A stretch of DNA of 64,000 nt from an uncultured Spartobacteria bacterium (GCA_937960895.1 CALCJD010000011.1:13935-77934); one strand, 5' to 3'; shown: positions 44,969-54,490, numbered from the stretch's first letter. The notes: generated by a model from the sequence alone, not told the origin. Numbers and translations are program-made.

Positions 44969-46600
44969 TCAGGGTGGAGCGGAGCCGCCCGTCTCAACGG
45001 CCTGCACGGCCGCAATCCCCTCCTGCGCCGGGGAAAAATCCGGCTCCCGCCGGAGTGCCTCCCGGAATTGCTCCAGGGCCTCCGCGCGCCGTCCCGTTCC
45101 CAAAAGGATCCGGCCGAGGCGCACCGGATATTCGGCGGATTGCGGCTGAAGACGCGACGCCTCGCGCAGGGCCGCCACCGCGCCGTCGAGATCCCGCCGG
45201 GCCTCGAGCACCACGGAGAGATTGGCCAGGGCCACGGCCCGGGTTTTTCGCATCCCCTCCGCCCCGGGATGTTCCTCCAGCAGCCGGACAGCGGTGCGCT
45301 GATGAACTTCCGCCTCCTCGTATTCCATGCGTCCCAGACGGAGGAGTCCGAGCCGGACATGCGCCGGCCAGGCCGCGGGATTTTTCTGAAGCGTGTAGGT
45401 CCAAAGGCCGATTTCGCGGGCAAACAGAACCGAATACGCCAGGGTGGAAAGGCCCAGCCAGGACAACACCACAACGCCAAGAACGGACAGCAGACGCCGG
45501 CGTTCCCGGAACCGGTCCCAAAGCGCCTGCGCCGCGGCCGCCGCCAGTCCCGTCAGGCCGATCAGGGAAATGTAGGCCAGATGATCCGAGACCCGCGAAA
45601 TCTGCGAAAACGCCATGGGAATCACACCGAGGACCGGAACCAGATTGATCAGAAAAAACCCCAGCCCCAGCAGCGCGGCCCGCCCCCAGGTCCGGCGTTG
45701 CCACCAGCAAACCAGAAAGACCGCCGCAATCGCCAGCCAGGCCGGAAGCGAGACCCAGTCCAGGGTGGTTTCCGTCCACCGCGGATACACCGGCACAAGC
45801 CCGGTGGGGAACAGTCCTTTGAAAAAATAAAACAGAATCACCGGTCCGGCATGGAACAGCCGCAGGACCGGCCCGGCGCCCGAGGCAAGACTTTCCATGG
45901 CGCGCGTGTGCTGGAAATGAACGGTCAGCAACCCGGCCGCCAGCGCCACCGCAAAAAACGGGACCGTGGGAAGGGCGTCACGCCGGGTGATCCGGTGGTT
46001 TTTCCACCACAGGTACAGCCAGATCACGACCGGAAACATCACGACGGAGCCCTTGCTGAACGCCGCCAGCCCAAAACACCCCAGGGAAATCAGGTGGTCG
46101 GCGATCCGGCGCCGTTCGACGAACCGGACATAGGCCAGCATGGCGGGAAGCAGAAAGGCCAGGGACAGGGTGTTTTTGAATTCGGACACCCAGGCCACGG
46201 ACATGACCGTCATCGGATGCAGGACAAAAAGCAGTCCCCCCAGCCAGCCGGCGCGCAGCCCGAGGCGGTCCAGGAGGCGCCGGACCATCAGCGCATTGGC
46301 CAGGTGCAAAACCAGGTTGAGAACATGCCAGGCCGCGCTGTGCGTGCCCGCGAGCCGGAAGAAGAGCCACTGCGCGGTCACCTTGACCGGCAGGTAATCC
46401 GCGCCGATCGCGCCCCGCCAGGCGGCCGCCAGATCGGATGGCGAGTTCAGCGCCTGATTGTAACGAACCTCAAGGTCGTCGTCCCAAATCCAGTCCCCGC
46501 CGAGGACCGGCCAATAGACAAGAAAGCCCGCCGCAATGATGACAACGGTCCTCCAGTCGATCCGCAAAACGCCCCGCGAAAGACCGGCTCCAGGCTCCAT
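44969..46600 (-). CDS. TMTC-like multi-membrane protein with C-terminal TPRs
   Basis: A 543-residue protein with about 10-11 membrane helices (20-420) and a C-terminal TPR region (about 430-535, LGRILLGTGRRAEALEQFREAL). The first extracytoplasmic loop has WIWDDDLEVRYN (Asp40-42), as in the GT-C glycosyltransferase and eukaryotic TMTC O-mannosyltransferase fold. HVLNLVLHLANALMV and FVLHPMTVMSVAWVSEFKN are also characteristic. The donor is probably a lipid-linked sugar; this is family-based inference. It is 18 bp downstream of dnaB. Confidence 0.87.
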   Translation of the reverse strand: MEPGAGLSRGVLRIDWRTVVIIAAGFLVYWPVLGGDWIWDDDLEVRYNQALNSPSDLAAAWRGAIGADYLPVKVTAQWLFFRLAGTHSAAWHVLNLVLHLANALMVRRLLDRLGLRAGWLGGLLFVLHPMTVMSVAWVSEFKNTLSLAFLLPAMLAYVRFVERRRIADHLISLGCFGLAAFSKGSVVMFPVVIWLYLWWKNHRITRRDALPTVPFFAVALAAGLLTVHFQHTRAMESLASGAGPVLRLFHAGPVILFYFFKGLFPTGLVPVYPRWTETTLDWVSLPAWLAIAAVFLVCWWQRRTWGRAALLGLGFFLINLVPVLGVIPMAFSQISRVSDHLAYISLIGLTGLAAAAAQALWDRFRERRRLLSVLGVVVLSWLGLSTLAYSVLFAREIGLWTYTLQKNPAAWPAHVRLGLLRLGRMEYEEAEVHQRTAVRLLEEHPGAEGMRKTRAVALANLSVVLEARRDLDGAVAALREASRLQPQSAEYPVRLGRILLGTGRRAEALEQFREALRREPDFSPAQEGIAAVQAVETGGSAPP

Positions 46601-46617
46601 GAACGGGCGGGGGCGGC

Positions 46618-48108
46618 TCAGGCCGGCGGTTCGTCGCGTTCCGGCGCCCGGTCTTCAAAGCGGGTGATCTGCTTCAGGAAGGTCAGCGGCACGGGACCCA
46701 CCGGACCGTTACGCTGCTTGGCAATGATCAGCTCGGCGCGGCCCTCGCTCTCCTTCTTCTCCTCCTCGTCCGCCGCATAATACTCCTCGCGCCAGAGGAG
46801 TCCGACCAAGTCGGCGTCCTGTTCGATGGATCCGGATTCACGCAGGTCGCTGAGCACCGGCTTGCCCTTGCTTCCGCCCGTGCGGCCTTCCGGATTACGG
46901 TTGAGCTGGGCCAGCACGATGATGGGAATCTTCAATTCCTTGGCCAGGGCCTTCACACCGGCGGAAATCTCCGCCACCTCCACCTGACGGTTTTCCTGTC
47001 CGCGCTTGGTGGGCGATTTCAACAGCTGGAGATAGTCGATGACAATCAGCTGAATGTCATGCCGGTCCTTGAGCCGCCGGGCGCGGGCGCGCAGTTCGAG
47101 AATGCTCAACCCGGGCGTGTCGTCGATGAACATCTTGCAGTTCGCCAGCCGCTGGGTCGCGTCGATCAGACTGTCCATCTCGCGTTTGCCGATGAATCCG
47201 TCGCGGATCTTTTTCAGGTCCACGCGGGCCAGCGAGCAAAGCAGACGCTGCATGAGCTGCTGCGTGCTCATTTCCAGACTGTAAACGGCGACCGGCTTTT
47301 TCGCCTCCAGCGCCACGTGTTCGGCAATGTTCATGGCGAACGCCGTCTTGCCCATGGACGGACGGGCGGCGATGACGATCATTTCCCCGGCGTGCAGGCC
47401 GTTGGTCATCTGATCGAGATTGGAGAACCCCGACGGCAGACCGGTGAGCGCACCCCGGTTTTGATACATCTTCTCGATGGCATCGAGCGCCTCCATGGCG
47501 AGTTCCTTCATTTCGGGAACCTTCGCCCGGAAACGGTCCTCGCCGATGGCCAGGATGCGGCTTTCGACCTCGTCGAGGAGCTGCTTGACGTCGCCCTGCT
47601 CGTCGTAGGCCCGGGCGCCGTATTCCGTACAGGTGGTGATGATCTCGCGCAGGAGAAACTTCTCCCGGAGAATCTCGAGGTAATACGAGGCGTTGGCCGC
47701 GGTCGGAACGAACGTGAACAGCTCGGTGACGGCCGCCGCTCCGCCCACCTCGTTCAGCAGGTGACGATCCTCAAGCAGCTGGGTCAGCGAGATGAGATCG
47801 ATCGGCTTGTTGGCCTCCCGCATCTCGAGCAGAATCGAATAGATGCGGGCATGCGCGGGATGGTGGAAATGCTTTTCCCCAACCTGCTGCTGAATGCACT
47901 CGTCGAGAACCCGTCCGGGCGCAAGCAGGATCGACCCCAGGACCCCCTTTTCCGCATCCAGACTTTGCGGCAGGGCCCTGTGAATATCCGGTAAATAAGC
48001 GCCCTTTTTTTGGGAGTAATCGCGTCTCCCGGGACGGGCTTTTTTCTCGCCTGCCCCGTTGGACTTCAGGGAATTCTCGGCGGACGAAGCCGGAGAATCG
48101 GCAGGCAT
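46618..48108 (-). CDS. dnaB: Replicative DNA helicase DnaB
   Basis: A 496-residue hexameric helicase of the replication fork. The N-terminal domain carries PQSLDAEKGVLGSILL. The RecA-like C-terminal core has Walker A (ARPSMGKTAFAMN), Walker B (LIVIDYLQLL) and late motif QLNRNPEGR. A ~40-residue basic N-terminal extension precedes the family start. It follows rplI by 15 bp, a conserved neighbourhood. Confidence 0.97.
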   Translation of the reverse strand: MPADSPASSAENSLKSNGAGEKKARPGRRDYSQKKGAYLPDIHRALPQSLDAEKGVLGSILLAPGRVLDECIQQQVGEKHFHHPAHARIYSILLEMREANKPIDLISLTQLLEDRHLLNEVGGAAAVTELFTFVPTAANASYYLEILREKFLLREIITTCTEYGARAYDEQGDVKQLLDEVESRILAIGEDRFRAKVPEMKELAMEALDAIEKMYQNRGALTGLPSGFSNLDQMTNGLHAGEMIVIAARPSMGKTAFAMNIAEHVALEAKKPVAVYSLEMSTQQLMQRLLCSLARVDLKKIRDGFIGKREMDSLIDATQRLANCKMFIDDTPGLSILELRARARRLKDRHDIQLIVIDYLQLLKSPTKRGQENRQVEVAEISAGVKALAKELKIPIIVLAQLNRNPEGRTGGSKGKPVLSDLRESGSIEQDADLVGLLWREEYYAADEEEKKESEGRAELIIAKQRNGPVGPVPLTFLKQITRFEDRAPERDEPPA

Positions 48109-48123
48109 TGCAGACGAATAAAA

Positions 48124-48654
48124 CTACTTCGCAGCGGTCTTGCGGCGGGCGGTTTTCTTGTCCCCTTCCTCCTCGGCTTCCTCGGAGGCCGCGGGTTTCG
48201 GAGAGACAATCTTGACCTTGAGACGCGCGGTGACGTCGGGATGCACCTTGACGGGCACCTCGTGATCGCCGCTCTCCTTGATGGCCTTTTCCAACTGGAC
48301 GGCGTGCTTGGGCAGTTCGACCCCCTGCAGTTCCTTGACGAGACGGTCGTGAATATCCTTGGCCGTGACGGAACCAAAGGCCTTGCCGGTTTCGCCGGTT
48401 TCCAGCGTGAACGAAAGGTTGAGCTTGTTGATCCTGCTGGCGAGCTCCTCTGCGGCAGTCAGCTCACGGGCTTCCCGCTCGGCCCGCTTGGCCTTGAGAT
48501 GGTTGATCTGGCGAAGGGAGCTGGGCGTCACCTCGAGGGCCTTCCCCTGGGGAAGGAGATAGTTGCGCGCGTAACCGCGGCGGACCTTCACGAGGTCAGC
48601 TTCCGCGCCGAGATTCGGGACGTTTGCCGTGAGAATAACTTCAGAGTATGCCAT
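48124..48654 (-). CDS. rplI: 50S ribosomal protein L9
   Basis: A 176-residue protein. The N-terminal domain has VKVRRGYARNYLLPQGKA, the connecting helix follows, and the C-terminal domain has GSVTAKDI. The ATG at 48654 was used. Residues after about 150 form a charged tail of E/K/A absent from most L9 proteins (about 148 aa). It is first in rplI-dnaB. Confidence 0.96.
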   Translation of the reverse strand: MAYSEVILTANVPNLGAEADLVKVRRGYARNYLLPQGKALEVTPSSLRQINHLKAKRAEREARELTAAEELASRINKLNLSFTLETGETGKAFGSVTAKDIHDRLVKELQGVELPKHAVQLEKAIKESGDHEVPVKVHPDVTARLKVKIVSPKPAASEEAEEEGDKKTARRKTAAK

Positions 48655-48796
48655 AATTCCGTGATGTGGCGGGAGGGAGAGAGTAGCCGCCCGGGAACCT
48701 GTGTCAACGGCAAATTCCCGAAAAGCGGCAAACGAAGTCCCGGTCCCCGCCTCCCGCCTTGCACTCCCGCACATTGTTCGTCTTACTGCGGCCCCG

Positions 48797-49720
48797 ATGT
48801 ACGCGTTCCTCCAGCACCTCGCGACGGCGCTGAAAAGCGGACCGGTCGTCCTGGTCACCGTGGTTCACACCCAGGGTTCGACCCCCCGCATGGCCGGCGC
48901 GCGCATGGCCGTCAACGCCTCCGGCATCGTGTCCGGCACCATTGGCGGCGGGTTGACCGAAAGCCGCGTGCTGCAGCTGGCCGGGGAAACACTGAACGAC
49001 GGACGCCCGCGCCGGATGGAGGCCGACCTCCGCGGGAATCCGCAGGACATCCGTGACGGCATTTGCGGGGGCGTCATGACCCTCTGGCTGGCGCGCCTCA
49101 CCGCCGCCAATGCGGCCTCCGAGGTGGAAGCGTGCCTCGCGGCTTTGCACGGTGGGCGAAAAATCCCCCTTCGCACCGCCTTCGACGCCCCCCGACCCCT
49201 TTCCCCCGGACCGGAGGCGGAAACCTTTGACGAAATCCTCGAGCCGGACCCGCAGGTTCTGATTGTCGGCGCAGGTCACATCGGCCGCTGTCTGGCCGCC
49301 CGCGCGGCCGGGCTGCAATTCCGGGTCGCCGTCCAGGACGAGCGCGAGGACTGGAGGGATCCCGCCGCCTTTCCCGCGGACTGCACGCTGACCGCTTCCC
49401 TCCCCGAAGCGGTCCAAAATCTGGCGGCCTGGGAGGGTCGGCAGTTTGCCGTGCTGGTCACACGCGGATTTCCCCAGGACGTTCAGGCGCTCGGCCATCT
49501 TCGCCGTCTGCCCTCCCTCACCTACCTCGGCCTGCTGGGCAGCCGAAAGAGGGTACAGACGGTCCTGTCCGCTCACGCGGCCTCGGGCGCCCCTCCGTTT
49601 CCGGACGGGGTCCTTCACGCCCCCGTCGGGGTGGAAATCGGCGCGGAAACCCCGGAGGAAATCGCCATCAGCATCGCGGCGGAAATGATCCGGGTCCGCC
49701 GCCGGGGTCTGCGTTCATGA
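48797..49720 (+). CDS. XdhC/CoxI family protein
   Basis: A 307-residue factor that helps mature or insert sulfurated molybdenum cofactor in xanthine dehydrogenase-like enzymes. The N-terminal CoxI domain has GSTPRMAGARMAV and GTIGGGLTESRVL; the C-terminal Rossmann domain has VLIVGAGHIGRCLA. The start at 48797 was chosen over an upstream ATG in the rplI promoter region. Its end overlaps the MocA-like gene by 4 bp. No molybdoenzyme is nearby. Confidence 0.92.
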   Translation: MYAFLQHLATALKSGPVVLVTVVHTQGSTPRMAGARMAVNASGIVSGTIGGGLTESRVLQLAGETLNDGRPRRMEADLRGNPQDIRDGICGGVMTLWLARLTAANAASEVEACLAALHGGRKIPLRTAFDAPRPLSPGPEAETFDEILEPDPQVLIVGAGHIGRCLAARAAGLQFRVAVQDEREDWRDPAAFPADCTLTASLPEAVQNLAAWEGRQFAVLVTRGFPQDVQALGHLRRLPSLTYLGLLGSRKRVQTVLSAHAASGAPPFPDGVLHAPVGVEIGAETPEEIAISIAAEMIRVRRRGLRS

Positions 49721-50319
49721 TCCCCCGCCGCTCCGCCCTCATTCTGGCCGCCGGAACGTCCCGGCGCATGGGCCGGGACAAGGCCGGTCTGCCCTGGCTG
49801 AACGGAGACGAACTTCTTCCCTGGCTCGTGAAAACCCTCGCCGCCACCGGCTGGGAACCCGTCGCCGTGGTGAATCCCGAAACCGAAATCCACTGGCGCC
49901 AGCGGCTGGATCCGGACCGGATCTGCGTGAATCCGCGGGCCGCGGAAGGAAAAACCACCTCCCTCGCCGCGGGACTCTCCGCGCTGCCCCATCCCTCCGG
50001 ACCGGTGTTGATCACCGCCGTGGACCAACCCCGTCCTCCGGAACTCTATCGCCGGCTGGCGGCGTCCGCCGGAATCGAAACCATTTTGGTTCCCAATCAG
50101 GCAGGCCGGCGCGGACACCCGGTGGTCGTGCCGGAGCGGTTTCGCGCAGAACTTGGCGCCCTCACGGAGGAAACCCTCGGATTGCGCGGTTTTTTGAACC
50201 GTCACCGGCCCGAAACCCGATTCCTCGAGTGTCCCCCCGACTGGCTTCGCTGGGATCTCAACACCCCGGAAACCCACGCGGAAGCCCTCGCGTGGTTCCG
50301 GGCTCAGTCGCAGTCGTAA
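49717..50319 (+). CDS. MocA-like molybdenum cofactor nucleotidyltransferase
   Basis: A 200-residue MobA/MocA-type enzyme that adds CMP or GMP to molybdopterin. LILAAGTSRRMGRDK is the nucleotide-binding start, and VDQPRPP contains the metal-binding Asp. The 4-bp overlap with the XdhC gene implies joint translation; the pairing favours the cytidylyltransferase (MocA) form. Its last 16 bp overlap the convergent serine hydrolase. Confidence 0.9.
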   Translation: MIPRRSALILAAGTSRRMGRDKAGLPWLNGDELLPWLVKTLAATGWEPVAVVNPETEIHWRQRLDPDRICVNPRAAEGKTTSLAAGLSALPHPSGPVLITAVDQPRPPELYRRLAASAGIETILVPNQAGRRGHPVVVPERFRAELGALTEETLGLRGFLNRHRPETRFLECPPDWLRWDLNTPETHAEALAWFRAQSQS

Positions 50320-51464
50320 AGCGCCTGCACCAGTCCGATGGCCCGCGCCTTCGGCAGCACGCCGGTTTCCATCTGGTTCATGACATAGGCAAATCCGAGG
50401 CCGTTCTCCGGATCGGCAAAAGCGAGACTGCCGCCGGCGCCGGGGTGACCGAAGGCCGAAAGCGACGGTCCGAAAACCCGGCGTTTCTTGCGTCCGTCCG
50501 CATCCACCGGATCCACCATGAAACCGGCGGAAAACGCCGTCTCGGTGCGCAGCGTGCGATCCGGTCCCTGGGCAAGGCGGGTCGTCATCCACCCGAGGGC
50601 CTGACCCGAAAAATACCGGCGTCCCTCCCATTCCCCGCCGTTGGCCAGCATCGAATAAAACTTGGCCAGCGCCGTGGCGCTTCCGATGCCGCCCAGCGAG
50701 GGCAGGCTGGCGGACCGCACCGCCGGGGCATTCATCGCGGTGGCTCCCAGCGGACCGGCCGGAGCGGCAAACGCCGCACGGGTGAGGGATCCCGGATCCG
50801 CCAGGGCCCTAGTGAACTCCTCCTCGGCGTCACTGCAACCCGCCCGGGCCGCAATCATCTGGGCCACCCGGGCATGTTCCTTTTCCGGCAGGCCGATCCA
50901 CAGATCGAGCCCGAGCGGTTCGCCGAATTCCTCCCGCCAGTAGGTTCCGAGCGTCCGACCCGAAAGCCGGCGGACAATTTCGTCCGCGAGAAACCCATAG
51001 GTGCGCGGACCGTAGCCATGCCCCTCCTCCGGCCGCCAGAGTGGTGCCTGTCTCTCGATCGCCGCCACCACCGCGTCGTGATCCATCATGCTGACGGTCC
51101 GGTCGTCGATTGCCGCCAGCCCGGCCCGGTGCGACACCACTTCGCCCACCGTCAGAAACGCCTTTCCGGCCTGCGCAAACTCCGGCCAGAAGTCCGCCAC
51201 GCGAACGGTCAGATCCAGACCCGCCGCCTCCAGGGCATGCAGCACACACGCGCTGGAAAGCCCCTTGGTCGCCGACCAGACCAGCACCAGCGTGTCGGGT
51301 GTCCACGGCGTGGTGCGGGCGGCATCCCGCCAGCCGCAGCAGAAACACAGGGCCTCGCGTCCGTCCTGCCAGACCGCCACGGAGGCTCCGACCTCGCGCC
51401 CGCTCTGAAAATTGCGTCCGAACGCCTCCCCGACCCGCGCAATGGCCTCGCGTCCGACAATCAC
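50304..51464 (-). CDS. Serine hydrolase, beta-lactamase class C/EstB-like
   Basis: A 386-residue penicillin-binding-fold hydrolase. The Ser64-x-x-Lys67 pair is in WSATKG, and a Tyr candidate is in HGYGPRTYGFLADE. FGHPGAGGS near the C-terminus replaces the KTG motif, as in EstB esterases. I chose the GTG at 51464, whose GTGA overlaps the TPR gene stop by 4 bp. No signal peptide is evident, favouring a cytosolic esterase over a beta-lactamase. Confidence 0.87.
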   Translation of the reverse strand: MIVGREAIARVGEAFGRNFQSGREVGASVAVWQDGREALCFCCGWRDAARTTPWTPDTLVLVWSATKGLSSACVLHALEAAGLDLTVRVADFWPEFAQAGKAFLTVGEVVSHRAGLAAIDDRTVSMMDHDAVVAAIERQAPLWRPEEGHGYGPRTYGFLADEIVRRLSGRTLGTYWREEFGEPLGLDLWIGLPEKEHARVAQMIAARAGCSDAEEEFTRALADPGSLTRAAFAAPAGPLGATAMNAPAVRSASLPSLGGIGSATALAKFYSMLANGGEWEGRRYFSGQALGWMTTRLAQGPDRTLRTETAFSAGFMVDPVDADGRKKRRVFGPSLSAFGHPGAGGSLAFADPENGLGFAYVMNQMETGVLPKARAIGLVQALYDCD

Positions 51465-51934
51465 TTGTTCAACCAATCCTGGATCGCTTTCAAATCGGGG
51501 TCGTATTTCGCGATCTCGCGAAATTTCTTGTCCATTTGGAAGCTGGTTTCGAGATGCTGGCTGGCTTCGTCGAGGTTGCCGAGCACGGCGTCGTAACACC
51601 CGAGGTTGTAATGATAGGTCGGCTCCCGCAGCAGGCAGGGCGGCCCCGTCAAAAGCAGCTGCTTGGCCTCCAGCGTGCGTCCGAGTTCATGCAGGCAAAA
51701 GGCGCCGTGAATGTATCCCGTCGTGCAGTCGGGATTCTGGCGGCGGAGACGGGCGCACAGCTCAAGCGCGTCGTGCCAGCGCCGCGCCCGCATGAGCACA
51801 AAGAGCCGCATCTGGAGAACCTCCTCGCGATCCTGGTCGGCCTCCGGGATGCCATCGAGTTCATGCAGGGCTTCGTCCAGCATGTCCAGCTCGACATACC
51901 CCTGCGCCGCGAGCAGCGAACGTTCCAAAGCCAT
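51461..51934 (-). CDS. TPR-repeat protein
   Basis: A 157-residue helical protein with about four degenerate tetratricopeptide units, including ALELCARLRRQNPD and NLGCYDAVLGNLDEASQHLETS. No signal peptide. It is translationally coupled to the serine hydrolase gene by a 4-bp overlap. A scaffold role is likely; no specific function. Confidence 0.8.
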   Translation of the reverse strand: MALERSLLAAQGYVELDMLDEALHELDGIPEADQDREEVLQMRLFVLMRARRWHDALELCARLRRQNPDCTTGYIHGAFCLHELGRTLEAKQLLLTGPPCLLREPTYHYNLGCYDAVLGNLDEASQHLETSFQMDKKFREIAKYDPDLKAIQDWLNK

Positions 51935-51999
51935 GCGTGCGAAATAAGGTCAAACGTCCCCGCCTTGCAACCCCGGATCGCCGCGGGATTCCGGGAGGT

Positions 52000-52047
52000 C
52001 CGGACTTTTTCCGTCCGGCGGGACACGGCCCCGGGCCGTCCCGCCGG
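52000..52047 (-). terminator. Double hairpin after the class I aldolase gene
   Basis: Two stems lie in the spacer: CCGGCGGGAC/GTCCCGCCGG (52015-52047) and the smaller overlapping CCGGAC/GTCCGG (52000-52018). No long T-run follows on the minus strand. The position suggests they end aldolase transcription. Confidence 0.5.
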
Positions 52048-52074
52048 TGACGAGGGGGAAGCCCCGCCCGGACG

Positions 52075-53145
52075 TCAGGCGATGGTGATTTCCTTGCTCA
52101 GATAAACGTCCTGGATGGTGTTGAGCAGCTTGATGCCCTCCTCCATCGGACGCTGGAACGCCTTGCGGCCGGAAATCAATCCCGTGCCGCCGGCGCGTTT
52201 GTTGACCACCGCGGTGAAGGCCGCGTCGGCAAAATCGTGCGCGCCGCTCGCCCCGCCCGAATTGATGAGACCCGCGCGTCCCATGTAGCAGTTGGCGACC
52301 TGGTAGCGGCAGAGGTCGATCGGGTGCTCGGTGGTGAGCTCCGAGTAGATGCGCTCGTCGAGTTTGCCGTAGCTCGAGTCGCCGGTGTTGAGCGCCTTGT
52401 AGCCGCCGTTGTTTTCCGGGAGCTTCTGTTTGATGATGTCGGCCTGGATGGTCGCGCCGAGATGGTTGGCCTGACCGGTGAGATCGGCGGAGACATGGTA
52501 GTCCTTGTCGCCCTTGATGTTGAAGGCGCTGTTCCGCAGGTAGCACCACAACACCGTGGCCATGCCCAGTTCGTGCGCGAGGGCAAAGGCCTCGGAAATC
52601 TCGATGATTTCGCGGGCGGCGTCCTCGGAGCCGAAATAAATCGTCGCCCCCACCGCCGCCGCGCCCATGTTGTAGGCGTCCTTCACCGTGCCGAAGAGGA
52701 TTTCCTTGTGCTGGTTCGGATAGGTGAGCAGCTCGTTGTGGTTGATTTTGACGAGGAACGGAATCTTGTGCGCGTATTTCCGCGACACGGAAGCGAGCAC
52801 GCCGAAGGTCGAGGCCACCGAATTGCAGCCGCCCTCGATGGCGAGCTTCACGATGTTCTCGGGATCAAAATAAATCGGATTCTTCGCAAAGCTGGCCCCG
52901 GCCGAATGTTCGACGCCCTGGTCAACCGGCAGGATGGAAACATACCCCGTGCCGGCAAGCCGGCCGGTGTTGTAGATCCAGTTCAGATTGTTGAGCACCC
53001 GTTGATTGCGGTTGGAGGGCACAAAAACCCGCTCCAAAAAATCGGGGCCGGGAAGATGAAGAAGATCCTTGGGGATCGTCTTGCACTGGTGATTGAGCAG
53101 GGAGTCGGCCTTGTTCCCGAGCAGGGAAACGATGTTGTCGATCAT
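52075..53145 (-). CDS. Class I fructose-bisphosphate aldolase (DhnA/FbaB type)
   Basis: A 356-residue Schiff-base aldolase that cleaves fructose 1,6-bisphosphate. ILPVDQGVEHS and PFLVKINHNELL hold conserved active-site residues; INSGGASGAHDF and GGTGLISGRKAF form the phosphate-binding C-terminal region. The ATG at 53145 was chosen. It lies just downstream of the class II aldolase gene on the same strand, separated by a hairpin. Confidence 0.94.
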   Translation of the reverse strand: MIDNIVSLLGNKADSLLNHQCKTIPKDLLHLPGPDFLERVFVPSNRNQRVLNNLNWIYNTGRLAGTGYVSILPVDQGVEHSAGASFAKNPIYFDPENIVKLAIEGGCNSVASTFGVLASVSRKYAHKIPFLVKINHNELLTYPNQHKEILFGTVKDAYNMGAAAVGATIYFGSEDAAREIIEISEAFALAHELGMATVLWCYLRNSAFNIKGDKDYHVSADLTGQANHLGATIQADIIKQKLPENNGGYKALNTGDSSYGKLDERIYSELTTEHPIDLCRYQVANCYMGRAGLINSGGASGAHDFADAAFTAVVNKRAGGTGLISGRKAFQRPMEEGIKLLNTIQDVYLSKEITIA

Positions 53146-53263
53146 AGGGTGAAGCGGGTTCCTCCCCCCTTTTAGCGTGCAGAGCCCGGTTGTCGAGGAG
53201 ATAGGGCCCAAAGCGGGCACCGGCCTTCCGATGCCCCGGGGCAGGCCCTGTGCGCAGGCGACA

Positions 53264-53289
53264 AAGGGACGGCGCGGTGGCCGTCCCTT
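53264..53289 (-). terminator. Hairpin after the class II aldolase gene
   Basis: A perfect 10-bp stem (AAGGGACGGC/GCCGTCCCTT, 6-nt loop) starts 11 bp after the class II aldolase stop. A short TT run follows. It probably ends or limits transcription into the class I gene. Confidence 0.55.
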
Positions 53290-53300
53290 CGCCGAAGGAA

Positions 53301-54377
53301 TCAGGCGTTGCGCCCGATGCAGTTGAGGTCCTCGAAGTAGGCGATCAGGCGTTTGGTGAACGACGCCTCGGCGGCGCCGAGCCAGACCCGCGGATCGTAG
53401 TACTTTTTGTTGGGAGCGTCGGGGCCGGTGGGATTGCCGATCTGCCCCTGGAGGTAGTCGTGATTTTTGGCCTCGTATTCCCGCACGCCATCCCAGAAGG
53501 CCCACTGGAGGTCGGTGTCGAGGTTCATCTTGACCGCGCCGTAGCCGATGGCTTCTCGGATTTCCTCGCGGCTGGATCCGGATCCGCCGTGGAAGACGAA
53601 ATTCACCGGCTTCGGACCGGTCTGGAATTTTTCCTGAATGTATTTTTGCGAGGCGTCGAGGATGGACGGCTTGAGCTTCACGTTGCCGGGTTTGTAGACG
53701 CCGTGGACATTGCCGAAGGCGGCCGCCACGGTGAAATTCGGACTCACCGCACGGAGTTTTTCGTAGGCGTAGGCCACCTCCTCCGGCTTGGTGTAGAGGC
53801 TCGATTCCTCAACTCCGGAATTGTCCACGCCGTCCTCCTCACCGCCGGTGACCCCGAGTTCCACCTCGAGGGTCATGCCCATCTTCGCCATGCGGGCAAG
53901 GTAGCGGGCGCAGATCTCGATGTTTTCCTCGATCGGCTCCTCCGAGAGGTCCAGCATGTGGGAGCTGAAGAGCGGCCTGCCCGTTTTGGCAAAATGTTCC
54001 TCGCTGGCGGCCAGCATGCCGTCCACCCAGGGAAGCAGCTTCTTGGCGCAGTGGTCGGTGTTGAGAATGACCGGCACGCCGTAGGCCTTGGCGGCGGCGT
54101 CGACGTAATGCGCGCCCGCCACGGCCCCAAGCACGGGACCGAGCTGGTTTTCCCCCTTGATTCCCTTGCCGATGAAAAACTGCGCACCGCCGTTGGAGAA
54201 CTGGATCATGGTCGGCGAGTTCACCTCGCGCGCCGCCGCCAGCGTGGCGTTGACCGTGCTGGTGCTGATGCAATTGACGGCCGGAAGCGCGAACTCGTTC
54301 GCCTTCGCGTAGTCCAGCAGTTCCTTGACTTCCTCGCCGAAGAGAACCCCGGCCCGAAATTGTTTTTTGTGAGTCAT
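53301..54377 (-). CDS. fbaA: Class II fructose-bisphosphate aldolase
   Basis: A 358-residue zinc aldolase of the FbaA (class IIA) type. Asp108-His109 (ILNTDHCAKK) are the catalytic Asp and a zinc ligand; ELGVTGGEEDGVDN and VFHGGSGSS supply further metal and phosphate contacts. The ATG at 54377 gives MTHKKQFRAG. It diverges from the TTC38-like gene across 113 bp. Confidence 0.96.
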   Translation of the reverse strand: MTHKKQFRAGVLFGEEVKELLDYAKANEFALPAVNCISTSTVNATLAAAREVNSPTMIQFSNGGAQFFIGKGIKGENQLGPVLGAVAGAHYVDAAAKAYGVPVILNTDHCAKKLLPWVDGMLAASEEHFAKTGRPLFSSHMLDLSEEPIEENIEICARYLARMAKMGMTLEVELGVTGGEEDGVDNSGVEESSLYTKPEEVAYAYEKLRAVSPNFTVAAAFGNVHGVYKPGNVKLKPSILDASQKYIQEKFQTGPKPVNFVFHGGSGSSREEIREAIGYGAVKMNLDTDLQWAFWDGVREYEAKNHDYLQGQIGNPTGPDAPNKKYYDPRVWLGAAEASFTKRLIAYFEDLNCIGRNA

Positions 54378-54490
54378 TGAAACAGAAATATGGTAGAAGT
54401 TTCCCCCGGTCCCCCAATATCCGCGCGGCACCCGCTTGTCGAGCTCCGCCTCCGCTTGTCCCGGCAGGAAGGGGATGGTATGGATCGGAA

